In this document: one piece after another, positions 24,561 through 32,595 of the stretch
Layout: every line of letters begins with the position of its first letter
How positions within the stretch are numbered: the first letter of the stretch is position 1
DNA from: VRUE01 sp963725085
GTDB taxonomy: Bacteria > Actinomycetota > Thermoleophilia > Solirubrobacterales > 70-9
Assembly (NCBI GenBank): GCA_963725085.1
Contig: CAVRXM010000003.1
Location: 62,001 to 126,000 of the forward strand
DNA length: 64,000 nt
Reading direction: 5' to 3'
Position numbers and translations under genes: made by a program
The notes under the pieces: generated by a model
Database searches by the model: none
What the model saw: only the letters and a program-made list of their open reading frames with translations
What the model was told of the DNA's origin: nothing

Positions 24561-25049
24561 TCAGCCGCAGATGGGCCAGGGGCTTGACCCCGAGCTCGAA
24601 TACAGCAGCGCCGCCCGGTAGTCCTGCTCGGCCTCGGGGGCCGCGGCGGGGTCTCCGCCGCCGCCGACGGAAGCCCATGTTTCGAATGTGAACTGGTACT
24701 TCCCCCGGTAGGTCCCATCGGAGGAGACGATCGTCGGGTCGCCGCCGGACTCGCAGGCGGCGATCGCATCCAGGGTCGATTGCGAGACGCCGCCCGGTAG
24801 CGTCGCGAACGATTCCCGCCGTTCGCGGCGCTGGCGGCGATGGGCGCTGCGAATCCGCCTGGCGCCGACGGCGATCGCGCGATGGAAGCTCGCGACCGGT
24901 CGGGTCAGCGGGTTGGTCGCGGCCGGCTGGGCATCGGCGAGGCCGATTCGAGCGGTGGGCCCGCTGCCGCCGCCGGCGCCGAGGGCCGCCGCGGGGAGGG
25001 CGAGGGCCGCGATGAGGACAAGGGTCGAGTATGTGCGTTTCTTGAGCAA
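24561..25049 (-). CDS. Secreted Rpf-like transglycosylase
   Basis: 162 residues. A signal peptide (LVLIAALALPAAALGAG), a basic linker (RIRSAHRRQRRERRES) and a C-terminal resuscitation-promoting-factor-type lysozyme domain: LDAIAACESGGDPTIV with catalytic Glu in CESGG, then TYRGKYQFTFETWASVGG and AEQDYRAALLYSSSGSSPWPICG. Such proteins cleave peptidoglycan during growth or resuscitation. The TTG at 25049 is the only start that leaves the signal peptide whole and has no clear ribosome-binding site; a stable hairpin (25053-25073) sits at the initiation region. Distinct from full actinobacterial Rpf proteins by the RGKYQF in place of RGGLQF. Confidence 0.8.
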   Translation of the reverse strand: MLKKRTYSTLVLIAALALPAAALGAGGGSGPTARIGLADAQPAATNPLTRPVASFHRAIAVGARRIRSAHRRQRRERRESFATLPGGVSQSTLDAIAACESGGDPTIVSSDGTYRGKYQFTFETWASVGGGGDPAAAPEAEQDYRAALLYSSSGSSPWPICG

Positions 25050-25052
25050 GCG

Positions 25053-25073
25053 GGGAACCGTGGCCGGGTTCCC
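25053..25073 (-). promoter_or_regulatory. Hairpin at the translation start of the Rpf-like gene
   Basis: GGGAACC and GGTTCCC form a 7-bp stem around a GTGGCCG loop, a few bases before the TTG start codon at 25049. rpf genes are often riboswitch-controlled, but the 126-bp gap to purU is too short for a complete c-di-AMP (ydaO) riboswitch and I do not see its other conserved parts. Confidence 0.4.
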
Positions 25074-25175
25074 GTCCCCGCAGAGTGAGGGCCGTCACAC
25101 TCCTCACATTCATCGCGCCAATCGCCACAATCCCAGGCATGGCGCAAATCTTCTAAACCAAATCTGAACCTTGTC

Positions 25176-26069
25176 TTGCAGGGATTTCCCCCCGATCTTG
25201 GCGATGATTCGCTGATCGAAGACGAGCACCGGACATCGCGCCTGCTCCTTGCCTGCCCCGACCGGCCGGGCTTGATCGCCGCTGTCAGCGGCTTCCTCGC
25301 CGACGCCGGGCTCAACATCGTCGATGCCGACCAGCACTCGAGCCACGAGGGACGCTTCTTCATGCGGATGGCGTTCGAGCCGGCAGCCGAGGAGGTGCGC
25401 GACGAGCTCCAGCGCCGCTTCCGCGAGGAGATCGCCGAGCCATTCGAGATGGAGCACCGGTTCGCAGAGTCGGACGAGCGCAAGCGGGTCGCGGTGATGG
25501 TCTCGCGCGAAGACCACTGCCTCTCCGACCTCCTCTGGCGCTGGCGCAGCGGCGAGCTCGGGGCCGAGATCGTCTCGGTGATCTCGAATCACGCCGACCA
25601 CGCCGCGCAGGTGGAATCGCTCGGCCTCCCCTTCCACCACGTTCCGGTCGATCCCGGGGACCGGCCCGCCTCCGAGCGGCGCTGCCTGGAGATTCTCGGC
25701 GAGGGGGTCGACCTCCTCGTCCTCGCCCGCTACATGCAGATCCTCAGCGGCGACTTCCTGCGGCGGCTGGAGGCGCCGGCGATCAACATCCACCACAGCT
25801 TCCTGCCGGCGTTCGTCGGGGCCGACCCCTATGCCCGCGCCCACGAGCGCGGAGTCAAGCTGATCGGCGCCACCGCCCACTACGTGACCGAGGAGCTCGA
25901 CGCCGGGCCGATCATCGATCAGGACGTGACCAGGGTCAGCCACCGCGACGAGACCGAGGACCTGATGCGGATCGGGCGCGACATCGAGCGGCTGGTCCTC
26001 GCCCGCGCCGTCAAGGCCCACATCGACGACCGGGTCCTGCTCGACGGGGCGCGGACGATCGTCTTCTGA
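25176..26069 (+). CDS. purU: Formyltetrahydrofolate deformylase PurU
   Basis: Hydrolyses 10-formyl-THF to THF and formate, balancing one-carbon pools. 297 residues if started at TTG 25176; no ATG or GTG precedes the ACT domain in frame. N-terminal ACT domain (about 20-100: LLLACPDRPGLIAAVSGFLADAG, NIVDADQHSS), then the formyltransferase-fold catalytic domain: KRVAVMVSREDHCLSDLLWRW, EIVSVISNHADH, and the active-site blocks INIHHSFLPAFVGADPYARAHERG and ATAHYVTEELDAGPIIDQD. All catalytic residues (Asn/His/Asp) are present. Divergent from the Rpf-like gene. Confidence 0.93.
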   Translation: MQGFPPDLGDDSLIEDEHRTSRLLLACPDRPGLIAAVSGFLADAGLNIVDADQHSSHEGRFFMRMAFEPAAEEVRDELQRRFREEIAEPFEMEHRFAESDERKRVAVMVSREDHCLSDLLWRWRSGELGAEIVSVISNHADHAAQVESLGLPFHHVPVDPGDRPASERRCLEILGEGVDLLVLARYMQILSGDFLRRLEAPAINIHHSFLPAFVGADPYARAHERGVKLIGATAHYVTEELDAGPIIDQDVTRVSHRDETEDLMRIGRDIERLVLARAVKAHIDDRVLLDGARTIVF

Positions 26070-26110
26070 GTGCGGGAAAAGCTGCGAGGTCGCGAGTATC
26101 GTCTTCCCAG

Positions 26111-27463
26111 ATGGAGCAGGCGACGATCGCACGTCCATCCCCAGCCCCAACGGCCGCGGCGCCGCCCGGCCCCCGTACTCCCGGCGCCCTGCAGGCGGTC
26201 CGCTACGCCCGCGCCCCGCTCGATTTCCTGATCGGCCTCCACCGCCGCTACGGCGATGTTTTCACCGTCTCCTTCCCGTTCTTCGGCCGCCTCGTCTACG
26301 TCGCCGACCCGGGCCTTGTCAAGGAGCTCTTCACCGGGTCGCCACGGAAGTTCCACGCCGGCGAGGCGAACGCGACCGTGCTCGAGCCGGCGCTCGGCCC
26401 GAACTCCGTCCTGACCCTCGACGAGGAGCCCCACATGCGGCAGCGCAAACTGCTGCTGCCGCCCTTCCACGGCGAGCGCATCGGGCGCTATGGCGACCTG
26501 ATCCGGGAGATAACGCTTCGGGAGATGGAGCGCTGGCCGGTCGGCGAGCCGTTCGCGCTGCGCCCCCACACCCAGCGGATAACGCTGGCGGTGATCATGC
26601 GCGCGGTCTTCGGCGTCGCTGACGAGGAGCGACTGGAGCGGTTCGGGAGGCTGATCGACGACTTCAGCGCCCGTGTCAACGCGGTGGTCGCTTTCCCGCT
26701 GCTGCAGCGCGACCTCGGTCGCTGGAGCCCGTGGGGGCGGTTCGTGCGGGCGCGGGCGGCCCTCGACGCCTTCATCTACGAGGAGATCGCGCTGCGCCGC
26801 TCCGAGGTCGAGGCGGATGGCGGCGATGACCGCGACGACGTCCTCTCGCTTTTGCTCGGCGCCCGCCACGAGGACGGGAGCCCGATGAGCGACGAGGAGC
26901 TCCGCGACGAGCTCGTCACCGTCCTCGGCGCCGGCCATGAGACGACGGCGACCGGCCTCGCCTGGGCGATGGAGCGAACGCTGAGGACTCCGCGTGTGCA
27001 CAGCCGCCTGCGCGACTCGGTCGCCGCCGGCGAGGATTCCTACCTGGACGCGACGATCAGGGAGACGCTGCGGGCGCGCCCGGTGATCGTCGACGTCGCC
27101 CGCAAGCTCACGGCTCCGGTCGAGATCGGCGGCTACGAGGTCCCCGCCGATAGCTTCCTGCTGGCGGCGATCGCCGCCATGCACTACCGCGAGGACCTGT
27201 TCCCCGATCCGCACGAATTCCGCCCCGAGCGATTCCTCGACGGCAAGGCCGACAGCTACGCCTGGATCCCGTTCGGCGGCGGCGTCCGCCGCTGCATCGG
27301 CGCCTCGTTCGCCGAATTCGAGATGCGGGTCGTGCTGCGGGCGATCCTCGAGCGCGCCGACCTCCGGGCCGCCGACCCCGCCCCGGAACCGATCAGGGTC
27401 CGCAACATCACCCTCGCTCCGGGCAGGGGCTCCCAGGTCGTCCTCGAGCGGCCGCTGCGATGA
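26111..27463 (+). CDS. Cytochrome P450
   Basis: 450 residues from ATG 26111. Haem-binding loop FGGGVRRCIGASFA with the axial Cys395, I-helix AGHETTA at 274-280, K-helix ETLR at 318-321, and the PERF-like RPERF after it. The layout is that of a class-I soluble bacterial P450 (related to CYP110/CYP102-like sequences, with a Pro-rich N-terminus PSPAPTAAAPPGP). No ferredoxin or reductase gene is adjacent, so its redox partner is elsewhere. Substrate unknown. It starts 41 bp after purU, same strand; the OsmC and MBL genes that follow are close enough to be cotranscribed. Confidence 0.93.
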   Translation: MEQATIARPSPAPTAAAPPGPRTPGALQAVRYARAPLDFLIGLHRRYGDVFTVSFPFFGRLVYVADPGLVKELFTGSPRKFHAGEANATVLEPALGPNSVLTLDEEPHMRQRKLLLPPFHGERIGRYGDLIREITLREMERWPVGEPFALRPHTQRITLAVIMRAVFGVADEERLERFGRLIDDFSARVNAVVAFPLLQRDLGRWSPWGRFVRARAALDAFIYEEIALRRSEVEADGGDDRDDVLSLLLGARHEDGSPMSDEELRDELVTVLGAGHETTATGLAWAMERTLRTPRVHSRLRDSVAAGEDSYLDATIRETLRARPVIVDVARKLTAPVEIGGYEVPADSFLLAAIAAMHYREDLFPDPHEFRPERFLDGKADSYAWIPFGGGVRRCIGASFAEFEMRVVLRAILERADLRAADPAPEPIRVRNITLAPGRGSQVVLERPLR

Positions 27464-27507
27464 GCCTCGACTCTGCGCTGCCGGCCGCCACCGCGTAGCC
27501 TCACCGC

Positions 27508-28014
27508 ATGGACCGCGACGAGCTGCGGGCGGTACAGACGCCGCTGAAGGAGCGCTACGCGGAGAGCCCGGAGGAGGCGATGGTCACCCTGCGGGCAGAT
27601 GGAGCGCTCGGCGAGGGGGTCACCTGCTCCGTCGACACCGGGCGGGCGATCGCCGCCGCGGGGCTGCACCCGGCTGCCGGGGGCAACGGGACCCTGCTCT
27701 GTTCGGGAGACATGCTGCTCGAGGCGCTCGTCGCCTGCGCGGGTGTGACGATGGGCGCCGTCGCGACCTCGCTGGGGATCGCGATCGAGGGCGGGACGGT
27801 CCGCGCCGAGGGCGACCTCGATTTCCGCGGCACCCTCGCGGTCGACCGCGACGCGCCGGTCGGATTCCGCTCGATCCGCCTCGCCTTCGACCTCGACACC
27901 GAGGCCGATGAGGAGGAGCTCGAGACGCTGCTGAAGCTGACGGAGCGCTACTGCACGGTCTTCCAGACTCTCTCGACCCCGCCCCGTCTCTCGGCCGAGG
28001 TGCGGACCGGCTGA
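27508..28014 (+). CDS. OsmC/Ohr family protein
   Basis: 168 residues from ATG 27508. OsmC fold with the two redox cysteines in the usual places: LLEALVACAGVTMGAVATSLGI and TERYCTVFQTLSTPP. Such proteins reduce organic or inorganic peroxides. The N-terminal extension (MDRDELRAVQTPLKERYAESPEEA) resembles the OsmC-like group often annotated DUF with an RXXX...PL(K)xxY motif. It lies between the P450 and an MBL-fold gene, 44 bp after the former. Confidence 0.85.
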   Translation: MDRDELRAVQTPLKERYAESPEEAMVTLRADGALGEGVTCSVDTGRAIAAAGLHPAAGGNGTLLCSGDMLLEALVACAGVTMGAVATSLGIAIEGGTVRAEGDLDFRGTLAVDRDAPVGFRSIRLAFDLDTEADEEELETLLKLTERYCTVFQTLSTPPRLSAEVRTG

Positions 28015-28028
28015 GCCCGCCCGTTCGG

Positions 28029-28970
28029 TTGCCCGGCCCACTGGGACATCTGCGGGACCTCGCCAGAGCGCGGGCGACGCGCAGCGGCGACGAACGCGAC
28101 GACGGCCAGCTGCTGGGCGAGCTCGAGGCCCGGCCGCTGGAGCTCCCCTCAGGCCTCGAGATCGAATGGCTCGGCGTCTCCGGCTACCGAATCACCCACG
28201 ATGGCCGGACGCTCTTCGTCGATCCGTTCCTCTCGCGGGTCCCCTTCCGCCAACTCCTGATGCGCCGCCCGAACCTGCCGCAGGCGGGGGCACTCGACCG
28301 CTTCCTGCGCGCCCCGGGCGAGGTCGTCGGCGTCCTCGTCGGCCACACCCACTTCGATCACGCGGTCGACGCCCCGGAGATCGCGCGGCGCTTCGGCTGC
28401 CCGGCCTACGGCTCGGGTTCGCTGGTCAACCTGATGGCCCTCCATGGGCTGGCCGACCGGGCGGTCGAGGTCGAGCCCTACCGGACCTACGAGCTCGGCC
28501 CGTTCGAGGTCAGCTTCACGCCGAGCGTCCACTCGAAGCTGCTGCTCGGCCTCGCCGTTCCATTCGACGGCGACCTCACCTGTGAGCACCTCGACTCGCT
28601 CTCACCCGGCGCCTATCGGTGCGGGCAGGTCTGGGGGATCTCGATCAGGGTGGCCGGCCTCAGCCTCTATCACCAGGGCAGCGCCAACCTGATCGACGAC
28701 GCGGTCCGCGAGCGTGGCGTCGACGTCTTCCTCGCCGGGGTCGCCGGCCGCAGCTTCACCGATTCCTACTGGAGCAGGATCCTGCCTCTGCTCGAGCCGC
28801 GGGTGGTCGTGCCGACCCACTACGACAACTTCTTCCGCCCGCTCGGGCGGCCGATCGAGTTCGTCGCCAACGCCCAGGTCGCCAGGCTTCCCGACGAGAT
28901 CGCCGCGGTCAGCTCCGAGATCGAGCTCGCGGCCCTGCCCCGCGCCGACGCGACCGTGGCAGCCCGCTAG
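28029..28970 (+). CDS. MBL-fold metallo-hydrolase (UlaG-like)
   Basis: 313 residues if begun at TTG 28029; the conserved part starts near residue 40 (SGLEIEWLGVSGYRITHDGRTLFVDPFLS). The zinc motif is GHTHFDHAVDAPEIA, with further ligands in SVHSK and PTHYDNFF. That pattern, WLG...DP...HxHxDH...VPTH, is typical of the UlaG/N-acyl-phosphatidylethanolamine-phospholipase-like branch of beta-lactamase-fold hydrolases. Substrate not predictable. It overlaps the convergent DUF1697 gene by 4 bp. Confidence 0.82.
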   Translation: MPGPLGHLRDLARARATRSGDERDDGQLLGELEARPLELPSGLEIEWLGVSGYRITHDGRTLFVDPFLSRVPFRQLLMRRPNLPQAGALDRFLRAPGEVVGVLVGHTHFDHAVDAPEIARRFGCPAYGSGSLVNLMALHGLADRAVEVEPYRTYELGPFEVSFTPSVHSKLLLGLAVPFDGDLTCEHLDSLSPGAYRCGQVWGISIRVAGLSLYHQGSANLIDDAVRERGVDVFLAGVAGRSFTDSYWSRILPLLEPRVVVPTHYDNFFRPLGRPIEFVANAQVARLPDEIAAVSSEIELAALPRADATVAAR

Positions 28971-29506
28971 GCGAAGTACTTGGACGCAACCTGCTGCATC
29001 GTCCCCATCGTCCGCACCGTCATCGGGCCGAGCGCCGCGGCGAGTGCATTGAGGTCGAGGTCGGAGTCCGACATACCCCCGCTCGGCAGCCAGTAGAGCT
29101 CACGGCCCTCGATCGCGAGCCGGTCCTCCTCCGAGGCGAGGCCGAGCGCCTCGCGGCGTGCCTTCGCGCTCGGCCGCTTCTGCAGCATGGCGACCTGGAG
29201 CTTCCCCTTCGAGGCACCGATCTCGGCCGCAGCGAACGGCTCGTGCGAGGCGATCGCCCTGACCTCGCCGCCGTCACGGAGGAAGACGGGCACCTCGTAG
29301 CCGAGCGAGTCGGCGAGCCCGCCTTCGAGGCGCTTTGCGACCGCGGCCTCGCTGCCGCGGGCAGCGGCGAAGACGACGTTGCCGCTTGCCCGGAAGGTCT
29401 CGACCTCCTCAAACCCGATCTCCGCCACGGCGGCGGCGAGATCCTTGTTGGTGATTCTGCGCCCGCCGAGGTTCATCCCCCGCAGGAATGCCGCGTATCT
29501 GGCCAT
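28967..29506 (-). CDS. DUF1697 family protein
   Basis: 179 residues from ATG 29506 (MARYAAFLRGMNLGGRRITNKDL). The opening Y-x-A-F-L-R-G-x-N-x-G-G and the following FEEVETFRASGNVVFAA are the DUF1697 hallmarks; the end MTVRTMGTMQQVASKYFA matches too (TxRNxxTxxK region, here TVRTMGTM). Function unknown in the literature. Only minus-strand gene in this part of the window. Confidence 0.85.
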   Translation of the reverse strand: MARYAAFLRGMNLGGRRITNKDLAAAVAEIGFEEVETFRASGNVVFAAARGSEAAVAKRLEGGLADSLGYEVPVFLRDGGEVRAIASHEPFAAAEIGASKGKLQVAMLQKRPSAKARREALGLASEEDRLAIEGRELYWLPSGGMSDSDLDLNALAAALGPMTVRTMGTMQQVASKYFA

Positions 29507-29546
29507 CGGGCCTCAGACTACGCGGGAAGCGGGAGAATCGACGCCG

Positions 29547-30107
29547 ATGGCCGGTTACACGCAGCTTCCCGACGACCTGCCGGTCCCCGAGGACGACGGG
29601 GCCGCCGACCATCTGCCCGGCCTGTCGCTTCCGGATCTGGGCCTGCCCTCGACCGATGGCGGCGCCAGCCCAAGCCTCGCGAGGCTCGGGGAGGGCCTCC
29701 TCGTCGCCTACCTCTACCCGCGCACGGGCGTCCCGGGAGAGCCGCTGCCCGGCGGCTGGGACGACATCCCGGGCGCCAGGGGCTGCACGCCGCAGAGCTG
29801 CGCCTACCGCGACGCCCTCGGCGAGTTCGGCGAGCTCGGCGCGACGGTGATCGGAATCAGCGCCCAGACGCCCGCAGAACAGCTCGAGTTCGCCGAACGC
29901 GAGCAGATCCCGTTCCCGCTGCTGAGCGATCCAGGCCTGCGCCTCGCAGCGGCTCTCGGCCTTCCCACCTTCGAGGCGGCGGGGATGACCCTCTACCGGC
30001 GCCTCACCCTGGTCGCGGAGGACGGGCGGATCGCAAAGGCCTTCTACCCCGTCTTCCCGCCCGACCGCGACGCGGCCCAGGTGCTCGGCTGGCTGCGATC
30101 GAGATAG
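29547..30107 (+). CDS. Peroxiredoxin-like (AhpC/TSA, Bcp-type) protein
   Basis: 186 residues from ATG 29547, with GGGAGA upstream. Thioredoxin fold: GLLVAYLYPRTGVPGE, then GARGCTPQSCAYRDALGEF with peroxidatic Cys in the GCTPQSC stretch, GATVIGISAQTPAEQLEFAEREQIPFPLLSDP, and RRLTLVAEDGRIAKAFYPVFPP. The insertion GEPLPGGWDDIPG before the active site is a feature of Bcp-like proteins that use redox partners of unknown type. It is followed 5 bp later by an alpha/beta hydrolase. Confidence 0.88.
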   Translation: MAGYTQLPDDLPVPEDDGAADHLPGLSLPDLGLPSTDGGASPSLARLGEGLLVAYLYPRTGVPGEPLPGGWDDIPGARGCTPQSCAYRDALGEFGELGATVIGISAQTPAEQLEFAEREQIPFPLLSDPGLRLAAALGLPTFEAAGMTLYRRLTLVAEDGRIAKAFYPVFPPDRDAAQVLGWLRSR

Positions 30108-30112
30108 AAGGA

Positions 30113-30817
30113 ATGGCGGCTGCCGCGACTCTCGACACCCCGCTGGGCCGCCGCGTCAAGGTCGTCGAGCAGGGCGAAGGGAGGCCGGTGGTGTTCCTCC
30201 ACAGCGGGGTCGGCAGCGCCGGCGAGTGGAAGCAGGTCTTCTCGCTCTGGCGAGGGCACCTCGGCGCGACCTTCTGTCTCGTCGGGTTCTCGTGGGGCGG
30301 CGCGACAGCGCTGCGCGTGACCAGCGCGGCGCCCCAGCTCGTCGACGCGCTCGCCGTCGTCGAGCCCGAGGCATACGCGTTGCTGCGCACGCAGGACGCG
30401 GGCGCATATGCCCAGATCTGCGGCCTGCGCGACCGGTCGCGGGCCCACCTTCGCGACGGTCGGTGGTACGAGGCGTTCGAGGAGTTCATCGACTTCTACA
30501 ACGGGCCCGGCTCGTTCGCCCGCTGGCCGGCCGAGCGCCGCGAGGCTTTTCTCGCCGTCCAGCAGGCACGGGGAGACCTGTGGGAGGTTCTCCTCGACGA
30601 CGACCTGCTCAGCGTCGACGCGCTCGCCGGGGTGGCCGCCCCGGTCCACGTCGTCGAGGGCTCGCGGACGTCAGCCGTCGATCACGCGATCTGCGACGTG
30701 ATCCGCCGGCGGGTGCCGCACCCGCGGCACAGCTTGATCGACGGGGCCGGCCACATGATGCCCCTCACCCACCCCGAGCCGCTCACGCGCGCGCTCCTCA
30801 CCGGGATCGAGCGCTGA
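30113..30817 (+). CDS. Alpha/beta hydrolase with an apparent internal deletion
   Basis: 234 residues from ATG 30113, with GAAGGA immediately upstream. Alpha/beta-hydrolase features: PVVFLHSGVGSAGEWKQV (oxyanion strand), nucleophile elbow VGFSWGGATAL, EGSRTSAVDHA (acid region) and the catalytic His in IDGAGHMMPLTHPEPL. Between SLWRGHLGA and TFCLVGFSWGG roughly 45 residues that normally hold strand 4, the DLxGxGxS loop and helix B are missing. The reading frame stays open, so this is a clean in-frame loss, either in the genome or in the assembly. Activity is doubtful in this form. Confidence 0.72.
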   Translation: MAAAATLDTPLGRRVKVVEQGEGRPVVFLHSGVGSAGEWKQVFSLWRGHLGATFCLVGFSWGGATALRVTSAAPQLVDALAVVEPEAYALLRTQDAGAYAQICGLRDRSRAHLRDGRWYEAFEEFIDFYNGPGSFARWPAERREAFLAVQQARGDLWEVLLDDDLLSVDALAGVAAPVHVVEGSRTSAVDHAICDVIRRRVPHPRHSLIDGAGHMMPLTHPEPLTRALLTGIER

Positions 30818-30823
30818 GCGTAG

Positions 30824-31182
30824 TGGAGGCGGCCGGAATCGAACCGGCGTCCCTGGTCGTAGCGCGAAGGCGTCTACAGGCTTAGCCGGCGCTTGATTCT
30901 CGTCTCCCGGGGTCCGCGCCGGCGGGCACTGCGGGAGACACAAGCCCCTTTGATGTCCCCCGGCGGGCGGGGCGCTCCGCCCGGGTGAGCCCGCAATTGA
31001 AGCCGGAACCCCCCTCCGCGGGCGGGAGAGGGCCGACTCTCACTCACCTAGCTATTGACTAGGCAGCGAGGGCGAACTCATGGTCCGCACGTATTGGTTG
31101 GTGCCGGTGTTTCACGAGGCCTCCGGCCACCTCGACCTGCAACCGTTCGCACGGACCGACCAGGTCGAAGCCTGTCGCCCCC
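30824..31182 (-). ncRNA. ssrA: Transfer-messenger RNA (tmRNA)
   Basis: Rescues stalled ribosomes together with SmpB. The 5' end GGGGGCGACAGGCTTCGACC starts at 31182. The 3' end shows a tRNA-like T arm and acceptor (GGTTCGATTCCGGCCGCCTCC plus discriminator A at 30824), whose CGCCTCC pairs with the 5' GGGGGCG (one G-U). The genome reads CTA where CCA would be, so CCA is added afterwards. The tag ORF ends GAGTTCGCCCTCGCTGCCTAG at about 31062, giving EFALAA before stop, with a GCG resume codon three codons upstream (tag ADHEFALAA proposed). About 359 nt. smpB lies 3.3 kb away at 34530. Confidence 0.93.
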
Positions 31183-31217
31183 GTGCTATGTCTACCTGCG
31201 ATTGTACGGTTTCGCTA

Positions 31218-32595
31218 ATGGCTGAGCGGGAGTTCGACGCGATCGTCCTCGGCGCCGGGGCTCCCGGAGAGGTCTGCGCCGGCCGCCTCGCCGAAGGCGG
31301 GCTGCGGGTCGCGATCGTCGAGCCCGGACTGATCGGCGGCGAATGCTCCTACTACGCCTGCATGCCTTCGAAGGCGCTGCTGCGGCCAGGCGAGCTCTAC
31401 GCCGAGGCCCGCCGGGTCCCGGGCGTGAAGCAGGCCGTGACCGGCGACCTCGACTCCGGGGCGATGCTCGCGCGGCGCGACGAGGTGATCCACGACCTCG
31501 ACGACTCGGGCCAGCTGCCCTGGCTCGAAGAGCGGAGGATCGAGGTCTTCCGCGGCGAGGGGCGGCTCGCCGGCGAGCGCCGCGTCGTCGTCGGCGAAGA
31601 CGAGCTGACCGCGACCAGGGCCGTCGTCGTCGCGACCGGGAGCAGCGCCGCGATGCCGCCGATCGAGGGCCTCGACTCCGTCCGCGCCTGGAACAACCGC
31701 GATGCGACGACGTCGAACTCGGTGCCGGCGAGCATGGTCGTGCTCGGCGCCGGCCCGGTCGGAACCGAGCTCGCGCAGGCGTGGTCGACGCTCGGGACGA
31801 GGGTGACCCTGGTCGGGGCCGACGAGAGGCTGCTGCCGCGCGAGGAGCCGTTCGCCGGCGATCAGGTTGCCGAATCGCTCCGGAAGGCCTACGGGGTCGA
31901 CGTCCGGACCGGGACCAAGGCGGATCGGGTCGCCGCCGCCGGCGAGGGAGTCGAGGTCCACTTCGAGGACGGCAGCTCGGTCGAGGCAGCCGAGCTACTG
32001 GTCGCGATCGGCCGCACGCCGCGGACCGCCTCGATCGGGCTCGACAGCGGTCGCCGCCGAGACCGACGACCGCGGCTTCCTCCTCACCGACGACCGCCTC
32101 CGGGTCGGCGGGCGCGAGTGGCTCTATGCGGTCGGCGACGTCAACGGCCGAGCGCTCTTCACCCACATCGGCAAGTACCAGGGCTGGGTCGTGGGCGAGA
32201 ACATCCACGGCCGGCCGGTCGAGGCGATCGCCGAGGGGATCGGCTCGCCGCGGGTGATCTTCACCGACCCGCAGGTCGCCGCGGTCGGGTTGACCCTGGA
32301 GCTGGCAGAGGGCGATGGGATCGACGCCCGCGCGGTCGACGTCGACACCGACGCCACTGCCGGCGCCAGCTTCCAGGGCAAGGGGACCGGCGGCACGACC
32401 CGGCTCGTCGTCGACGAGTCGAGGGGTGTGATCGTCGGCGCGACGTTCTGCGGCTTCGAGACCGCCGAGTTCCTCCACGGGGCGACTATCGCCGTCGTCG
32501 GCGAGGTGCCGCTGGAGCGCCTCCGCCACGCGGTCGCGGCCTTCCCGACCCGCAGCGAGCTCTGGTTGAAGCTGCTCGAGGCCTACGGCCTCTAG
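31218..32595 (+). CDS. FAD/NAD(P)-dependent disulfide oxidoreductase (dihydrolipoyl dehydrogenase-like), one indel
   Basis: About 458 residues from ATG 31218 after repair. FAD motif VLGAGAPGEVCAGRLA, redox-active pair GGECSYYACMPSKALL (Cys-x4-Cys), NAD(P) motif VVLGAGPVGTELAQAWSTLG, second FAD contact WLYAVGDVNGRALFTHIGKYQG, dimer domain PRVIFTDPQVAAVGLT and HAVAAFPTRSELWL near the C-terminus. The AFPT in place of HPT means the usual catalytic His-Glu dyad is changed, as in several actinobacterial paralogues that are not true lipoamide dehydrogenases. One extra G near 32050 breaks the frame after GLDS; removing it restores VAAETDDRGFLLTDD. No acyltransferase genes nearby. Confidence 0.85.

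Noticed and set aside
25050..25175. c-di-AMP (ydaO) riboswitch before the Rpf-like gene.
   Set aside because: Such riboswitches often precede rpf genes, but the gap is only 126 bp and just one hairpin is present, lacking the conserved core.
31080..31217. An N-terminal extension of the FAD oxidoreductase starting at 31080.
   Set aside because: That stretch is the 5' part of the tmRNA on the other strand; the enzyme's FAD motif begins right after ATG 31218.
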